In this document: positions 52,427-62,995 of the stretch, piece by piece | Position numbering within the stretch: the first letter of the stretch is position 1 | Layout of the letters: each line of letters starts with the position of its first letter | Source of the DNA: Mycolicibacterium phlei | Lineage (GTDB): Bacteria; Actinomycetota; Actinomycetes; Mycobacteriales; Mycobacteriaceae | DNA length: 64,000 nucleotides | Reading direction: 5' to 3' | Assembly (NCBI RefSeq): GCF_001583415.1 | Contig: NZ_CP014475.1 | Coordinates: 62,001-126,000, forward strand | Notes under the pieces: model-generated | The model's database searches: none | What the model was told of the DNA's origin: nothing | The model's input: only the letters and a program-made list of their open reading frames with translations | Position numbers and translations under genes: made by a program

Positions 52427-53410
52427 TCAGAGGTGGGCGGGCAGGCCGAACGGCTCGAACGTCGTCACATGGAACGCGACCACGTGGGTGATGCCCTCGG
52501 CGCCGACGGCCAGGACGTGCATCTGGAACGGTTCGTGGCGGCCGGTGTCGCGGTTGAGCATGTACAGCGCCGCGGCGGGCTGACCGTTGGCGGTGGTGCG
52601 GATGAACCGCATATCGCCCGGGCCCTCGGCGGGGCAGTGCGTCTTCGACAGCAGCACGATGTCGTGCGGCCCCCGGTACCAGCCGTCGAACGGCGGCATC
52701 TCCCAGACGGCGTCGTCGGTGAACAGTTCGACCAGCTGGTCGACGTCGTAGCTCTCGAACGCCGCGATGTAGCGGGTCAGCAGGTCCTGCGCCTCGGGGG
52801 AGTCCGGCGGGCGCAGCTCGTCGTCCTCGCTCAGCCCGACCGCGTCGAGCTGGGCGCGGGCCCGCTGCAGCAGGCTGTTGACGGCCGCGGTGGAGCAGCC
52901 GACCGCCTCGGCCACCTCAGCCGCCTTCCACTGCAGCACCTCCCGCAACACCAGCACCGCGCGCTGGCGGGGCGACAGGTGCTGCAGCGCGGCGACGAAC
53001 GCCAGCCGCACCGACTCGCGGGAGCCGACGATGGTCGACGGGTCCGCCGCGTCGTCGGGCAGCGGCTCCAGCCACGGCACCTCGTGGCGGGCCACGATGT
53101 CGTCGGTCGGATCCGAGCTGGGCGTCCCGAGCCCCGACGGCAGCGGCCGGCGTTGCCTGCTCTCCAGCGCCGTCAGCGCGGTGTTGGTGGCGATCCGGTA
53201 CAGCCAGGTGCGCACCGACGATTTGCCCTCGAAGCCCTTATACGACTTCCACGCCCGCAGGTAGGTTTCCTGCACCAGGTCCTCGGCGTCGTGCAGTGAG
53301 CCGGTCATCCGGTAGCAGTGCGCCAGCAGTTCGCGCCGGTACCGCTGGGCCTCGGCGAGGAAGGCGTCCTCGGCGCTGCCGCCGTCGACGTCACGAGCCA
53401 GGACAGTCAT
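52427..53410 (-). CDS. sigG: ECF sigma factor with SnoaL-like C-terminal domain (SigG type)
   Basis: A 327-residue sigma factor. Region 2 reads LLAHCYRMTGSLHDAEDLVQETYLRAW; region 4 reads LSPRQRAVLVLREVLQWKAAEVAEAVG. The last ~130 residues form a SnoaL-like domain (YIAAFESYDVDQLVELFTDDAVWEMPPF), as in SigG/SigJ, where such domains replace an anti-sigma factor. ATG 53410 gives the usual N-terminus. The position between pirin and the monoacylglycerol lipase matches Rv0182c. Confidence 0.88.
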   Translation of the reverse strand: MTVLARDVDGGSAEDAFLAEAQRYRRELLAHCYRMTGSLHDAEDLVQETYLRAWKSYKGFEGKSSVRTWLYRIATNTALTALESRQRRPLPSGLGTPSSDPTDDIVARHEVPWLEPLPDDAADPSTIVGSRESVRLAFVAALQHLSPRQRAVLVLREVLQWKAAEVAEAVGCSTAAVNSLLQRARAQLDAVGLSEDDELRPPDSPEAQDLLTRYIAAFESYDVDQLVELFTDDAVWEMPPFDGWYRGPHDIVLLSKTHCPAEGPGDMRFIRTTANGQPAAALYMLNRDTGRHEPFQMHVLAVGAEGITHVVAFHVTTFEPFGLPAHL

Positions 53411-53481
53411 ATCGCCGAGCGTAACCACACCCGCCGACATTCGGGCGTCGTCGCCGGGGCCGGATCGCGGCCGCCCGTTAG

Positions 53482-55328
<1,847 letters not shown>

Positions 55329-55342
55329 ATCTACTGTTGCGG

Positions 55343-55444
55343 GCATGACGGTTCAGCGGGAAGCGAAGTGGATCGCGCATGATGGTTCAGCGAGAAACGA
55401 AGTGGATCGCGCATGACGGTTCAGCGAGAAACGAAGTGGATCGC
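55343..55444. repeat. Three tandem 34-base repeats
   Basis: Copies at 55343-55376, 55377-55410 and 55411-55444 start with GCATGA and end GTGGATCGC; copies 2 and 3 differ at one base. The last copy runs straight into GCATGAC, where the ATG of the DUF2786 gene lies. Each copy contains an ATG, but 34 is not a multiple of three, so no continuous peptide is encoded. Confidence 0.85.
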
Positions 55445-55446
55445 GC

Positions 55447-56196
55447 ATGACTGACGACAAGATGCTCGCGCGGATAGCCGCGCTGCTGCGTCAGGCTGAG
55501 GGCACCGACAATCCGCACGAGGCAGACGCTTTCATGGCGGCGGCGCAGCGGTTGGCGACGGCGACGTCGATCGATCTGGCCGTCGCGCGGGCGCATTCGG
55601 AGAAACGCACCAAGGCGCAGATGCCGGTGCAGCGCACCATCACCATCGGCGCCGCGGGCACCAAGGGCCTGCGCACCTACGTGCAGCTGTTCACGGTGAT
55701 CGCACACGCCAACGACGTCAAGTGCGATGTCGCGTCGAACTCGACGTTCGTGTACGCCTACGGGTTTCCCGAGGACATCGACGCCAGCCACGCGCTGTAC
55801 GCCAGCCTGGTGACCCAGATGGTCAGGGCCTCGGAGGCCTACATCGCCTCGGGTGCGCACCGGCCAACGCCGACGATCACCGCGCGGATCAACTTCCAGC
55901 TGGCGTTCGGCGCGCGGATCGGCAAGCGACTGGCCGAGGCCCGGGAGCAGGCCCGGCGGGAGGCCACCGAGAGCTCCGACTCGCGGCCCGGCACCGCTCT
56001 CGCGTTGCGGGACAAGGATCTTGAGCTACGTGACTTCTACCGGCAGACGTCGCAGGCGCGGGGGACGTGGCGGCCCACCAGCGCGTCGGCGGGCTACTCG
56101 TCGGCGGCGCGGCGCGCCGGTGACCGGGCCGGCAGGCAGGCCCGGCTCGGACCCAGCCCGGAGCTGGCCAGCGCCCGCACCGCGTTGGAGAAGTGA
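55447..56196 (+). CDS. DUF2786-type protein (Rv0184-like)
   Basis: A 249-residue protein, the same length as Rv0184. The N-terminus matches DUF2786 (MLARIAALLRQAEGTDNPHEADAFMAAAQ), the C-terminus is basic and arginine-rich. The function is unknown. ATG 55447 directly follows the triplicated 34-base repeat and no Shine-Dalgarno sequence is visible, so expression may depend on the repeat. Its stop overlaps the next gene by 4 bases. Confidence 0.83.
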   Translation: MTDDKMLARIAALLRQAEGTDNPHEADAFMAAAQRLATATSIDLAVARAHSEKRTKAQMPVQRTITIGAAGTKGLRTYVQLFTVIAHANDVKCDVASNSTFVYAYGFPEDIDASHALYASLVTQMVRASEAYIASGAHRPTPTITARINFQLAFGARIGKRLAEAREQARREATESSDSRPGTALALRDKDLELRDFYRQTSQARGTWRPTSASAGYSSAARRAGDRAGRQARLGPSPELASARTALEK

Positions 56197-56687
56197 CGAC
56201 GCGCGACACCCAGCGGGCGAAGGTGTATGCGGCCGAGGCCTTCGTCCGCACCCTGTTCGATCGCGCCGAGGAGCACGGCAACCGCGTCATCGACTTCTTC
56301 GGCACCTCACTGACCCTGCCGCCGGAGGCGCGGTTCGCGTCGGTGGAGTCCGTGCGGCGCTACGTCGACGACGTGCTGGCGATGCCCGCGGTCCGGCAGC
56401 GGTGGCCGGACGCGGGTCCGCTGGCGGTGCGCGCCCGGCGCGGGAACACCGCGGCGCATTACGAATCCGGTCCCGGCGGGCCGGTGATCGCGGTGCCCGA
56501 CGCGCGGACTCGGTGGGCGTTACGCGAACTGGTGGTGCTGCACGAGGTGGCGCACCACCTGTGCGATGCGGTGCAGCCGCACGGGCCGCGGTTCGTCGCG
56601 ACGTTCGGCGAGTTGGCGGAGATCGTGATGGGGCCGGAGGTGGCCCACGTGCTGCGCGTGGTGTACGCGAAAGAAGGTGTGCGCTAA
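56193..56687 (+). CDS. Zinc-metalloprotease-like protein (TIGR04338, Rv0185-like)
   Basis: A 164-residue protein with the zinc motif VVLHEVAHHLCDA and a downstream HGPRFVATFGEL, characteristic of TIGR04338 putative metallohydrolases. It is paired with the DUF2786 gene in mycobacteria. GTG 56193 overlaps the preceding stop. Its stop shares CTAA with that of espL on the opposite strand. Confidence 0.83.
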   Translation: MTTRDTQRAKVYAAEAFVRTLFDRAEEHGNRVIDFFGTSLTLPPEARFASVESVRRYVDDVLAMPAVRQRWPDAGPLAVRARRGNTAAHYESGPGGPVIAVPDARTRWALRELVVLHEVAHHLCDAVQPHGPRFVATFGELAEIVMGPEVAHVLRVVYAKEGVR

Positions 56688-57013
56688 GAGTTTTCGCCGG
56701 TGATCTGGACGATCGCAGCGTCCATGCGTTCGCGGTCGGCCTCCAGCGCGGCCGCCGCGGCGGCGGTGGCGTTCTGGATGGCCTCGTTGATCCGCTGCTC
56801 GACGACGTCGACGCCGAGACGCAGCAGGCCGTCCTCGATGTGCGCGCCGGTGAGCAGGTGATGCCCGTTGAGGGTCACCTCGACGGTCTCGTCGGCGTCG
56901 GTGCCCGTGAAGGTCTGGGTGTTCATCCGATGGAGCTGGTCGTCCATGACGGACTGCAGCCGCTGCGCCTTCTGGAGCACCGCGGCCACTTCGGGGTGCA
57001 TCTCTTCGGTCAC
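56684..57013 (-). CDS. espL: EspL, YbaB/EbfC-family ESX-1 protein
   Basis: A 109-residue protein with a helix-strand layout of the YbaB family (MHPEVAAVLQKAQRLQSVMDDQLHRM in part, VEVTLNGHHLLTGAHIEDGLL). EspL in M. tuberculosis (Rv3880c) assists stability and secretion of EspB/EspE. ATG 57013 overlaps the espB stop by 4 bases. Next to it is the Rv0185 homologue and not espK, which marks a breakpoint in the ESX-1 locus. Confidence 0.85.
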   Translation of the reverse strand: MTEEMHPEVAAVLQKAQRLQSVMDDQLHRMNTQTFTGTDADETVEVTLNGHHLLTGAHIEDGLLRLGVDVVEQRINEAIQNATAAAAAALEADRERMDAAIVQITGENS

Positions 57014-58542
57014 TTGTTCTCGGTACCTTCAGACTTGCCGGCGCTGCTTCGCCGGCGGTTTCCGATGACCGCCTCGGTCCACGGCCGGTCCTCAATGTAG
57101 AGGTCCTCGTCGGGCGCCAGCCGCGGATCGCGCTTTTTCTCCTTCCCCTGTGCGCCGGCGCCGGCGCCATGGGCCATCGGGGCCATGCCTCCGCCCATCA
57201 TGCCGCCCGTGCCGGCCTGTGTGGGGGCCGGGGCACTGACCGGTGTGGTGGACGTGGGTGCGGGGGCGACGGTCTCGGCGGCCACCGGAGCCGACATCGG
57301 GGTGGCCGGCATGCCGCCCCCACCGCCGCCGGCGCCACCACCTCCGGCACCCCCGCCACCCGCGGAGGCCGCCGCGGGACGCAGCGGCGGATCAGTCGGC
57401 AGTTCCGAACCCGGTGTGCCGGTTGGCATCCCGGCGGGCACGCCGCCCGCGGGTGCCGCCCCACCGGTCGGGGCCTCGCCACCCGCGGGTGCGCCGCCGC
57501 TGCCGTCGCCCTGCGGGGTCGGCCCGCCGAGGGAGTCGCCCATCCTGTCGGCGAGGTTCCTGGCGTCACCGCCACCGTCCTGCTCGCCGCTGCCGGGTCT
57601 GCCATCTGCGGAACCGCCACCGGACCTGCCGGAGCCGCCGGAGGCGGACCCGGTGCCCGATCGCGTGGTGGGCATGTCCGGCCGGACAGGTGAGAAGGTC
57701 GCATCGCGGGCGTAGCCCTCGCGGATCCCGTCGGACTCCTTCTGCAGCTCCTCCATCCGCTGGTGGATTCGGCGCTGCTCCTTCATCACCCACTCGTAGT
57801 TGCCCGGCGTGATGCGTTGCGGGAGCGCCTTCAGCTGCTCCTCGAGCTGCTCGTACTCCTCGGCGACGGGGGTGTGCGCCGACTGCGCCTGCTCGTGTGC
57901 CTGCCGGATCTTGTCGGCGGCCTGCGCGAGCTCGCGCCAGCCCTCGGAGAGCTGCACGAGTTGTTCGTTGAACCGGTGCAGGCGCTGCTGCGCGGCGTCG
58001 GCGGCCTCGCCTTCCCAGTTGCGCAGGTCCGGTTCGACCTGCGCGTCGTCGGCCAGCCGCGAGGCGTGACTCCATTGAAACCACGCGTCGCGCAGCGAGG
58101 CGCCGTCGTCGCCCTGCTGCAGGGCTTTCTCGGTCTCCGGAACGATGTAGTACTCCACCGCCGCCGGGGTCTCCTGCGCACCGACGGGCACCGGCGGGGG
58201 CGGGTACTCCACCTGCGGCGGCACCACCTGGATCTGCTCGACCGCCGCGGCGCGGCCGGGCGCCTCGAGCGCCTTACCGCAGGCGGCGTCGACCGCCTCG
58301 TAGGCGGTCGCGGTGTTGGCGAACAGCTGGGCGAGGTAGTCGTTCTCCGCCTCGATCCACCGCTGGAAGCCCAGCATGGCCTTGGCGTTGGCGGACAGAT
58401 TCTGCACCGCGGCCTGCGAGCACTTCAGTCCGTCGGGGGCCTGCACATCCACCCGCATCTGGGTGATCCAGCCGTTGCCGCCGAGGGCTGCCGCCATGGC
58501 GCGAAGGTCGGCCGGCTCGACCCGAACCACCTGCTCCGACAT
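57010..58542 (-). CDS. espB: EspB, secreted ESX-1 substrate
   Basis: A 510-residue protein. The N-terminal helical PE/PPE-like domain (to about 290) has the W-x-G turn (NWEGEAAD, Trp176) and a YxxxD export signal (YEAVD, 81-85). A long low-complexity region rich in Gly, Pro and Ala follows (about 310-470). The C-terminus, DLYIEDRPWTEAVIGNRRR, matches the MycP1-cleaved tail of EspB. The low-complexity part is expanded compared with the 460-residue M. tuberculosis protein. EccE1 lies 20 bases upstream. Confidence 0.9.
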   Translation of the reverse strand: MSEQVVRVEPADLRAMAAALGGNGWITQMRVDVQAPDGLKCSQAAVQNLSANAKAMLGFQRWIEAENDYLAQLFANTATAYEAVDAACGKALEAPGRAAAVEQIQVVPPQVEYPPPPVPVGAQETPAAVEYYIVPETEKALQQGDDGASLRDAWFQWSHASRLADDAQVEPDLRNWEGEAADAAQQRLHRFNEQLVQLSEGWRELAQAADKIRQAHEQAQSAHTPVAEEYEQLEEQLKALPQRITPGNYEWVMKEQRRIHQRMEELQKESDGIREGYARDATFSPVRPDMPTTRSGTGSASGGSGRSGGGSADGRPGSGEQDGGGDARNLADRMGDSLGGPTPQGDGSGGAPAGGEAPTGGAAPAGGVPAGMPTGTPGSELPTDPPLRPAAASAGGGGAGGGGAGGGGGGMPATPMSAPVAAETVAPAPTSTTPVSAPAPTQAGTGGMMGGGMAPMAHGAGAGAQGKEKKRDPRLAPDEDLYIEDRPWTEAVIGNRRRSSAGKSEGTENK

Positions 58543-58562
58543 CGTCTACACCCCCGCCCGGA

Positions 58563-59966
58563 TCATCGCTGGCCCTCGAGCACCATCTGGTAGCGGCTCT
58601 CCTCGCGCGGGTTGATCAGCCGGATCGGCAGCTGCCGGTGCCGCGGGGTGTCGATGAAGTTGTGCCGCAACACCACCCGGCCGACACCGGCGTGCGGGCC
58701 GAGGTAGGTCGTGGCGTTCGGCCACACCACCTTGGCCACCTCGCCGATCCGGGCGTTGACCTGGGTGGCGAACTCGGCGAACTGCGGCGGCAGCGTGATG
58801 TGCGCGCCGGAGGCGGCCGAGCGCACGATGAACTGGGTGAACATCCGCGCGTCACCGAGGTTGACGCTGGTGTCGACGTCGTCGAACGGCATGTACACCG
58901 GGTACCGGTCGGCGGTCTCGCCGACCAGCACGCCCGCCGAGCCGATCGGCAGCTCGTAGTGCCGGTCGTTGACCGGGCAGATGCCGTGCAGCGCCGCCCG
59001 CTGACCGCCGTACAGGCGCGAGAACCCGCGGGGCGTCGTGGGATTCGCCAGCGTGGTCAGCAGCACCGTCGACGTCGGCGCCGCGTCCGGACGGATCCGC
59101 ACCCGGGTGATGGTGTGGTCCGCGCGTGCCGACCACCACACGTCGGGACCGCCCGCCGCCGTGTAGGCCGCGGTGAACGTGCTGCGCCCCTTGATCGACG
59201 ACCAGGTCTCCCGCTCGAAGCTGATCTCGGTGGCCCGGTCCAGAGCCTCGAAACTACGCAGCGGTCGCGCGTCGATCCCGTTGCCCGCCAACTGATCCGC
59301 GATCCGCGTCGCGGACGCGACCAGGTACCGGGCCAGCCCCGCCACCCCGGCGTCGCGGCGCTGCGCCGACTTGCGGGTGGTCTCCGGGTCGGCGCGCAGC
59401 ACGATCCAGGTCCGCCGGTTGGCCGGCGCCGGATACGGGCCGACCACCTGCTCGTACAGCGAAACCAGCGTCGCCGGAGCGGTTTTGCCCACCCGGTAGC
59501 CCGCCGAGACGACGTCGGCCTGGAGGTCCGGGCAGTGCGCGGCCAGCAGCTGCTGCACCATGCGGGTGTCGACGACGTCGTCGGTGAACGCCTCCCCGTT
59601 GACGATGACCGTCGGCGTGAACGGCCGCGGCACCAGCTCGATCCCGGCGACCAGATGGTCGTCGTGCCAGCGCACCGCCACATGGTCGGCGGGCATCACC
59701 GTCGCGCCCACCGCCGGCTCGGACGGTCGGGCGGGCGCCTCGCGGTGCCGGCGCCGCCACGCGAACAGCGCCGCCATCCAACCGGTGATCCGGCGGCTGC
59801 GGAACGTCAGCACCGCACCCACCCCGATCAGCACCGCCAGCGTGATGCCCAGCCACAGCAGGTCGAGCCCGGCGAACACCAGGATGCAGGCGGGGATCAG
59901 CACCGCCGCCCAGATCGCGTGCCCCGTCGTGAAACGCAGCCCGAACAGAGAGAAGAACCGCTTCAT
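58563..59966 (-). CDS. eccE1: EccE1, type VII secretion membrane component
   Basis: A 467-residue protein with two N-terminal membrane helices (residues 12-55) and a cytosolic domain of the EccE family (RTWIVLRADPETTRKSAQRR, SFERETWSSIKG, PLRSFEALDRATE). EccE1 sits at the edge of the membrane complex together with MycP1. ATG 59966 overlaps the mycP1 stop by 4 bases. The gene order matches Rv3882c-Rv3883c. Confidence 0.9.
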   Translation of the reverse strand: MKRFFSLFGLRFTTGHAIWAAVLIPACILVFAGLDLLWLGITLAVLIGVGAVLTFRSRRITGWMAALFAWRRRHREAPARPSEPAVGATVMPADHVAVRWHDDHLVAGIELVPRPFTPTVIVNGEAFTDDVVDTRMVQQLLAAHCPDLQADVVSAGYRVGKTAPATLVSLYEQVVGPYPAPANRRTWIVLRADPETTRKSAQRRDAGVAGLARYLVASATRIADQLAGNGIDARPLRSFEALDRATEISFERETWSSIKGRSTFTAAYTAAGGPDVWWSARADHTITRVRIRPDAAPTSTVLLTTLANPTTPRGFSRLYGGQRAALHGICPVNDRHYELPIGSAGVLVGETADRYPVYMPFDDVDTSVNLGDARMFTQFIVRSAASGAHITLPPQFAEFATQVNARIGEVAKVVWPNATTYLGPHAGVGRVVLRHNFIDTPRHRQLPIRLINPREESRYQMVLEGQR

Positions 59967-61309
59967 CGGCGCCTCAACGCCCGTCGCGCCAGCGCGCCGA
60001 CACCCAGCACCGCGGCCAGCGTGACCACGGTGATAACCACCGCGGTGATCGGCCCGCGGTCCGGAGGCGGGATGTACACCGGCGGCGGGATCTCCTTGAT
60101 CCGGTAGGGCGCCCGCTCCGGTCCGGCCGGCACGTCCCACGTCAGCGCCGCGACCGGGTCGACGACCCCGGCGCCCACGTAGTTGTCGACGCCGCCGCCG
60201 GGATGCCGCGCCGTCGCGGTGATCCGGTTGATGATCTGCGCCGGGGTCAGCGTCGGGAACCGCTGTTTGAGCAGCGCCGCCAACCCCGAGACGTACGCGG
60301 CGGCGAACGACGTGCCGCTGATCGGGATCGGCCCGTCCTCCCCGTTCAGCGCGTTGACCGGGGCGCCGTTGTAGCCGAGTGCCACCAGGTTCTCCGCCGG
60401 CGCGGCCGCGCCGACCCACGGGCCCGACATCGAGAACGCGCTGGGCTGGCCGTTGGGGGCGACCCCGCCGACGGTGAGCACCAGCGGCGAGTACCAGGCG
60501 GGGCTGACGACCGTCTGCACCTCCTCCCAGCCGCGGGGATCGGCGGGCACTGCGGGGTCCGGCGGCGGGTTCTGGTTGCAGTCCTGGCCGGTGTTGCCGG
60601 CGGCGACGATGATCACCGCACCCTTCTCGTGGACGGCGTAGTTGATCGCCGCGCCCAGGGTGCGTTCGTCGATGGGGCGGGTGACCTTGTAGCAGGCCGC
60701 CTCGCTGATGTTGATGACCTGCGCGCCGAGGTTGGCCGCGTGCACGACGGCGCGTGCCAGGCTGCGCAGCGACCCGGCGGTCTGGGTGGCGTTCGGGTTG
60801 TTCGGGTCCTGGCGGACGCCGACGACGCGGTACACCTCGGAGGTCTGCCGCAGCGACAGGATGCGGGCCTGCGGCGCCATCCCGACGAACCCGTCGCCCG
60901 GTGCGGGCCGGCCCGCGATCAGCGATGCGGTGAGCGTGCCGTGGGCGTCGCAGTCCGACAGCCCGTCGCCGGCCCGGTCGACGAAGTCGCCGCCCGGCTC
61001 GGCCGGGACCCGCGGCGAGGCGTTGACCCCGGTGTCGATCACCGCGACCGTCACGCCGGCGCCGGTGGCGAACTTGTGTGCCTCGGGGATACGCAGGTAG
61101 TCGCTGGCCCACGGCCGGTCGGCGAAGTTGGAGTCCGGGAACACCGTCGGCTCCGAGCACATCCGCTGCAGCTCCATCGGCTGGTCGGGGCCGGTCTCGT
61201 CCGGCGGCACCGCCCCGGGGTCGATGGCCGGGGGTTCCACGGCCGCCGCGGGCGGGGCCGTGGCCAGAGCCAGCAGCAGGGCAGCAAGCAGCCCACCGAT
61301 GCGCCGCAC
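59963..61309 (-). CDS. mycP1: MycP1 mycosin, subtilisin-like protease of ESX-1
   Basis: A 448-residue protease with signal peptide (to about residue 23), catalytic Asp92 (VIDTG), His123 (DAHGT) and Ser334 (SGTSFAAAYVSG), with the oxyanion Asn239, and a C-terminal membrane helix (about 420-440). A proline-rich linker precedes the helix. It cleaves EspB and stabilises the ESX-1 complex. GTG 61309 is the first start giving a signal peptide. Upstream lies a 450-base divergent region. Confidence 0.92.
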   Translation of the reverse strand: MRRIGGLLAALLLALATAPPAAAVEPPAIDPGAVPPDETGPDQPMELQRMCSEPTVFPDSNFADRPWASDYLRIPEAHKFATGAGVTVAVIDTGVNASPRVPAEPGGDFVDRAGDGLSDCDAHGTLTASLIAGRPAPGDGFVGMAPQARILSLRQTSEVYRVVGVRQDPNNPNATQTAGSLRSLARAVVHAANLGAQVINISEAACYKVTRPIDERTLGAAINYAVHEKGAVIIVAAGNTGQDCNQNPPPDPAVPADPRGWEEVQTVVSPAWYSPLVLTVGGVAPNGQPSAFSMSGPWVGAAAPAENLVALGYNGAPVNALNGEDGPIPISGTSFAAAYVSGLAALLKQRFPTLTPAQIINRITATARHPGGGVDNYVGAGVVDPVAALTWDVPAGPERAPYRIKEIPPPVYIPPPDRGPITAVVITVVTLAAVLGVGALARRALRRR

Positions 61310-61759
61310 GCCTCAGCCACCTCCCCGGTTGGTCCCCCTGCGCGCGTCGGCGCACAGCAAACTCTCAGTCGCCCGCTGAGCGCCACATACGGGAATGCCA
61401 GGCAAATCGGGCGACTGCACGCAGCCAATCTTAGGTGCGATTCAGGGGGTGTCGTTCCGCATTCTTTGCGGCCGCGACCACCTCGGCGCGGGTTCTCCCA
61501 GCTCACACGGCCGGGCCCGGGTCCGGGGGTGCTCCGGCGCACGTCCTCCGCCGCTGTGTTCGCAAAGGGCTGGAAAAGGGACCAAATGCCCTGGACACCG
61601 CGGGTGTGGTAGTCAGAGCAGGATGGCCCGCGTTGCGTCTGATAGCACGTCAAACTATAGTCTGGACACATGTCCAGAGGGTGCGGAGTCGTTGCGTGAC
61701 ACCATTTGTCCAGCCCACCGGACCCGGATTCAACCGTCGTTGCGCATGGTGAGTTGAAC
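61310..61759. other. Divergent intergenic region between mycP1 and the glycosyltransferase
   Basis: This 450-base stretch has several small frames but none with family-like or sustained coding character. Its right end holds the promoter/operator at 61633-61678. On the left, toward mycP1, I see no clear -10/-35 pair. Confidence 0.5.
61633..61678 (+). promoter_or_regulatory. Promoter plus 8-2-8 inverted repeat for the glycosyltransferase operon
   Basis: TTGCGT (61633-61638) and TATAGT (61656-61661) are separated by exactly 17 bases and lie close to the sigma-A consensus. TCTGGACA (61661-61668) and TGTCCAGA (61671-61678) form a perfect inverted repeat over the predicted start site near 61668. 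This is a classic repressor position. The leader would be about 90 bases. Confidence 0.7.
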
Positions 61760-62995
61760 ATGCGCATCGCCCTGTTGTCGTACCGAAGCAAGACCCACTG
61801 CGGTGGTCAGGGGGTCTACGTTCGCTATCTCAGCCGCGGTCTGGTCGAGTTGGGCCACGACGTGGAGGTGTTCTCCGGTCAGCCCTACCCGGAGGGGCTG
61901 GATCCGCGGGTGAAGCTGACCAAGGTGCCGAGCCTGGACCTCTACCGCGAGCCGGATCCGTTCCGGGTTCCGCGGCCCAGCGAGATCAAGACCTCGATCG
62001 ACCTGCTCGAGCTGCTGACCACCTGGACGGCGGGCTTCCCCGAGCCGCGCACCTTCAGCCTGCGCGCCGCACGGGTGCTGGCCGAGCGCCGCGACGAGTT
62101 CGACGTCGTGCACGACAACCAGTGCCTGGGCACCGGCCTGCGCCGGATCGCCGCGCTGGGGCTGCCGCTGGTGGCGACGGTGCACCACCCCATCACCCGC
62201 GACAAGGTGGTCGACGTCGCCGCGGCCAAGTGGTGGCGCAAACCGTTGGTGCGGCGGTGGTACGGCTTTGCCGAGATGCAGAAGCGGGTCGCCCGCGAGA
62301 TCCCGGAACTGCTGACCGTGTCCTCGACGTCGGCGGCCGACATCGCCGAGGACTTCGGGGTGTCGCCGTCGCAGCTGCACGTGGTGCCGCTGGGTGTGGA
62401 CACCGAGACGTTCAAACCCGCCGCGACGCGGGTGCGCAACCGGATCATCGCGATCGCCAGCGCCGACGTCCCGCTCAAGGGGGTCAGCCATCTGCTCAAC
62501 GCGGTCGCCCGGCTGCGGGTGTCGCGTGACGTCGAGCTTCAGCTGGTCGCCAAGCTCGAGCCCAACGGTCCGACCGAGAAGCTGATCGCCGAGCTCGGCA
62601 TCTCCGACATCGTGCACATCTCCAGCGGGCTGTCCGACCAGGAACTCGCCGACCTGCTGGCCTCGGCTGAGATCGCCTGCATCCCTTCGCTGTACGAGGG
62701 CTTCTCGCTGCCCGCGGTGGAGGCGATGGCCAGCGGCACGCCGATCGTGGCCAGCCGCGCCGGCGCGCTGCCGGAGGTCGTCGGACCGGACGGCGAGTGC
62801 GCACGGCTGGTGCGCCCCGCCGACGTCGACGAACTGACCGCCGTGCTGGGCGAACTGCTCGACTCACCACGTGAACTGGCCCGGCTGGGCGCGAACGGAC
62901 GCAAACGCGCCGTCGAGGTCTTCAGCTGGGAATCCGTTGCCGCACAGACGGTTGCGGTGTACGAACGAGCCTGCAAGAGGGTGGCAGCATGCTGA
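61760..62995 (+). CDS. GT4-family glycosyltransferase
   Basis: A 411-residue GT-B fold enzyme. The N-terminal GGQGVYVRYLSRGLVELGHDVEVFSG (in part) binds the acceptor side; the C-terminal donor site has IPSLYEGFSLPAVEAMASG, the E-x7-E motif of retaining GT4 enzymes. Donor and acceptor are not evident. ATG 61760 has only a weak Shine-Dalgarno sequence. Its end overlaps the methyltransferase by 7 bases, so they are co-translated. Confidence 0.85.
   Translation: MRIALLSYRSKTHCGGQGVYVRYLSRGLVELGHDVEVFSGQPYPEGLDPRVKLTKVPSLDLYREPDPFRVPRPSEIKTSIDLLELLTTWTAGFPEPRTFSLRAARVLAERRDEFDVVHDNQCLGTGLRRIAALGLPLVATVHHPITRDKVVDVAAAKWWRKPLVRRWYGFAEMQKRVAREIPELLTVSSTSAADIAEDFGVSPSQLHVVPLGVDTETFKPAATRVRNRIIAIASADVPLKGVSHLLNAVARLRVSRDVELQLVAKLEPNGPTEKLIAELGISDIVHISSGLSDQELADLLASAEIACIPSLYEGFSLPAVEAMASGTPIVASRAGALPEVVGPDGECARLVRPADVDELTAVLGELLDSPRELARLGANGRKRAVEVFSWESVAAQTVAVYERACKRVAAC

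Noticed and set aside
55343..55444. Repeats considered as a CRISPR array
   Set aside because: The units are directly tandem with no spacers, and no cas genes are present.
61395..61757. A 120-codon frame in the mycP1-glycosyltransferase gap
   Set aside because: No family features or ribosome-binding site; it spans the promoter and inverted repeat and is Cys/Ser-rich as random translation would be.
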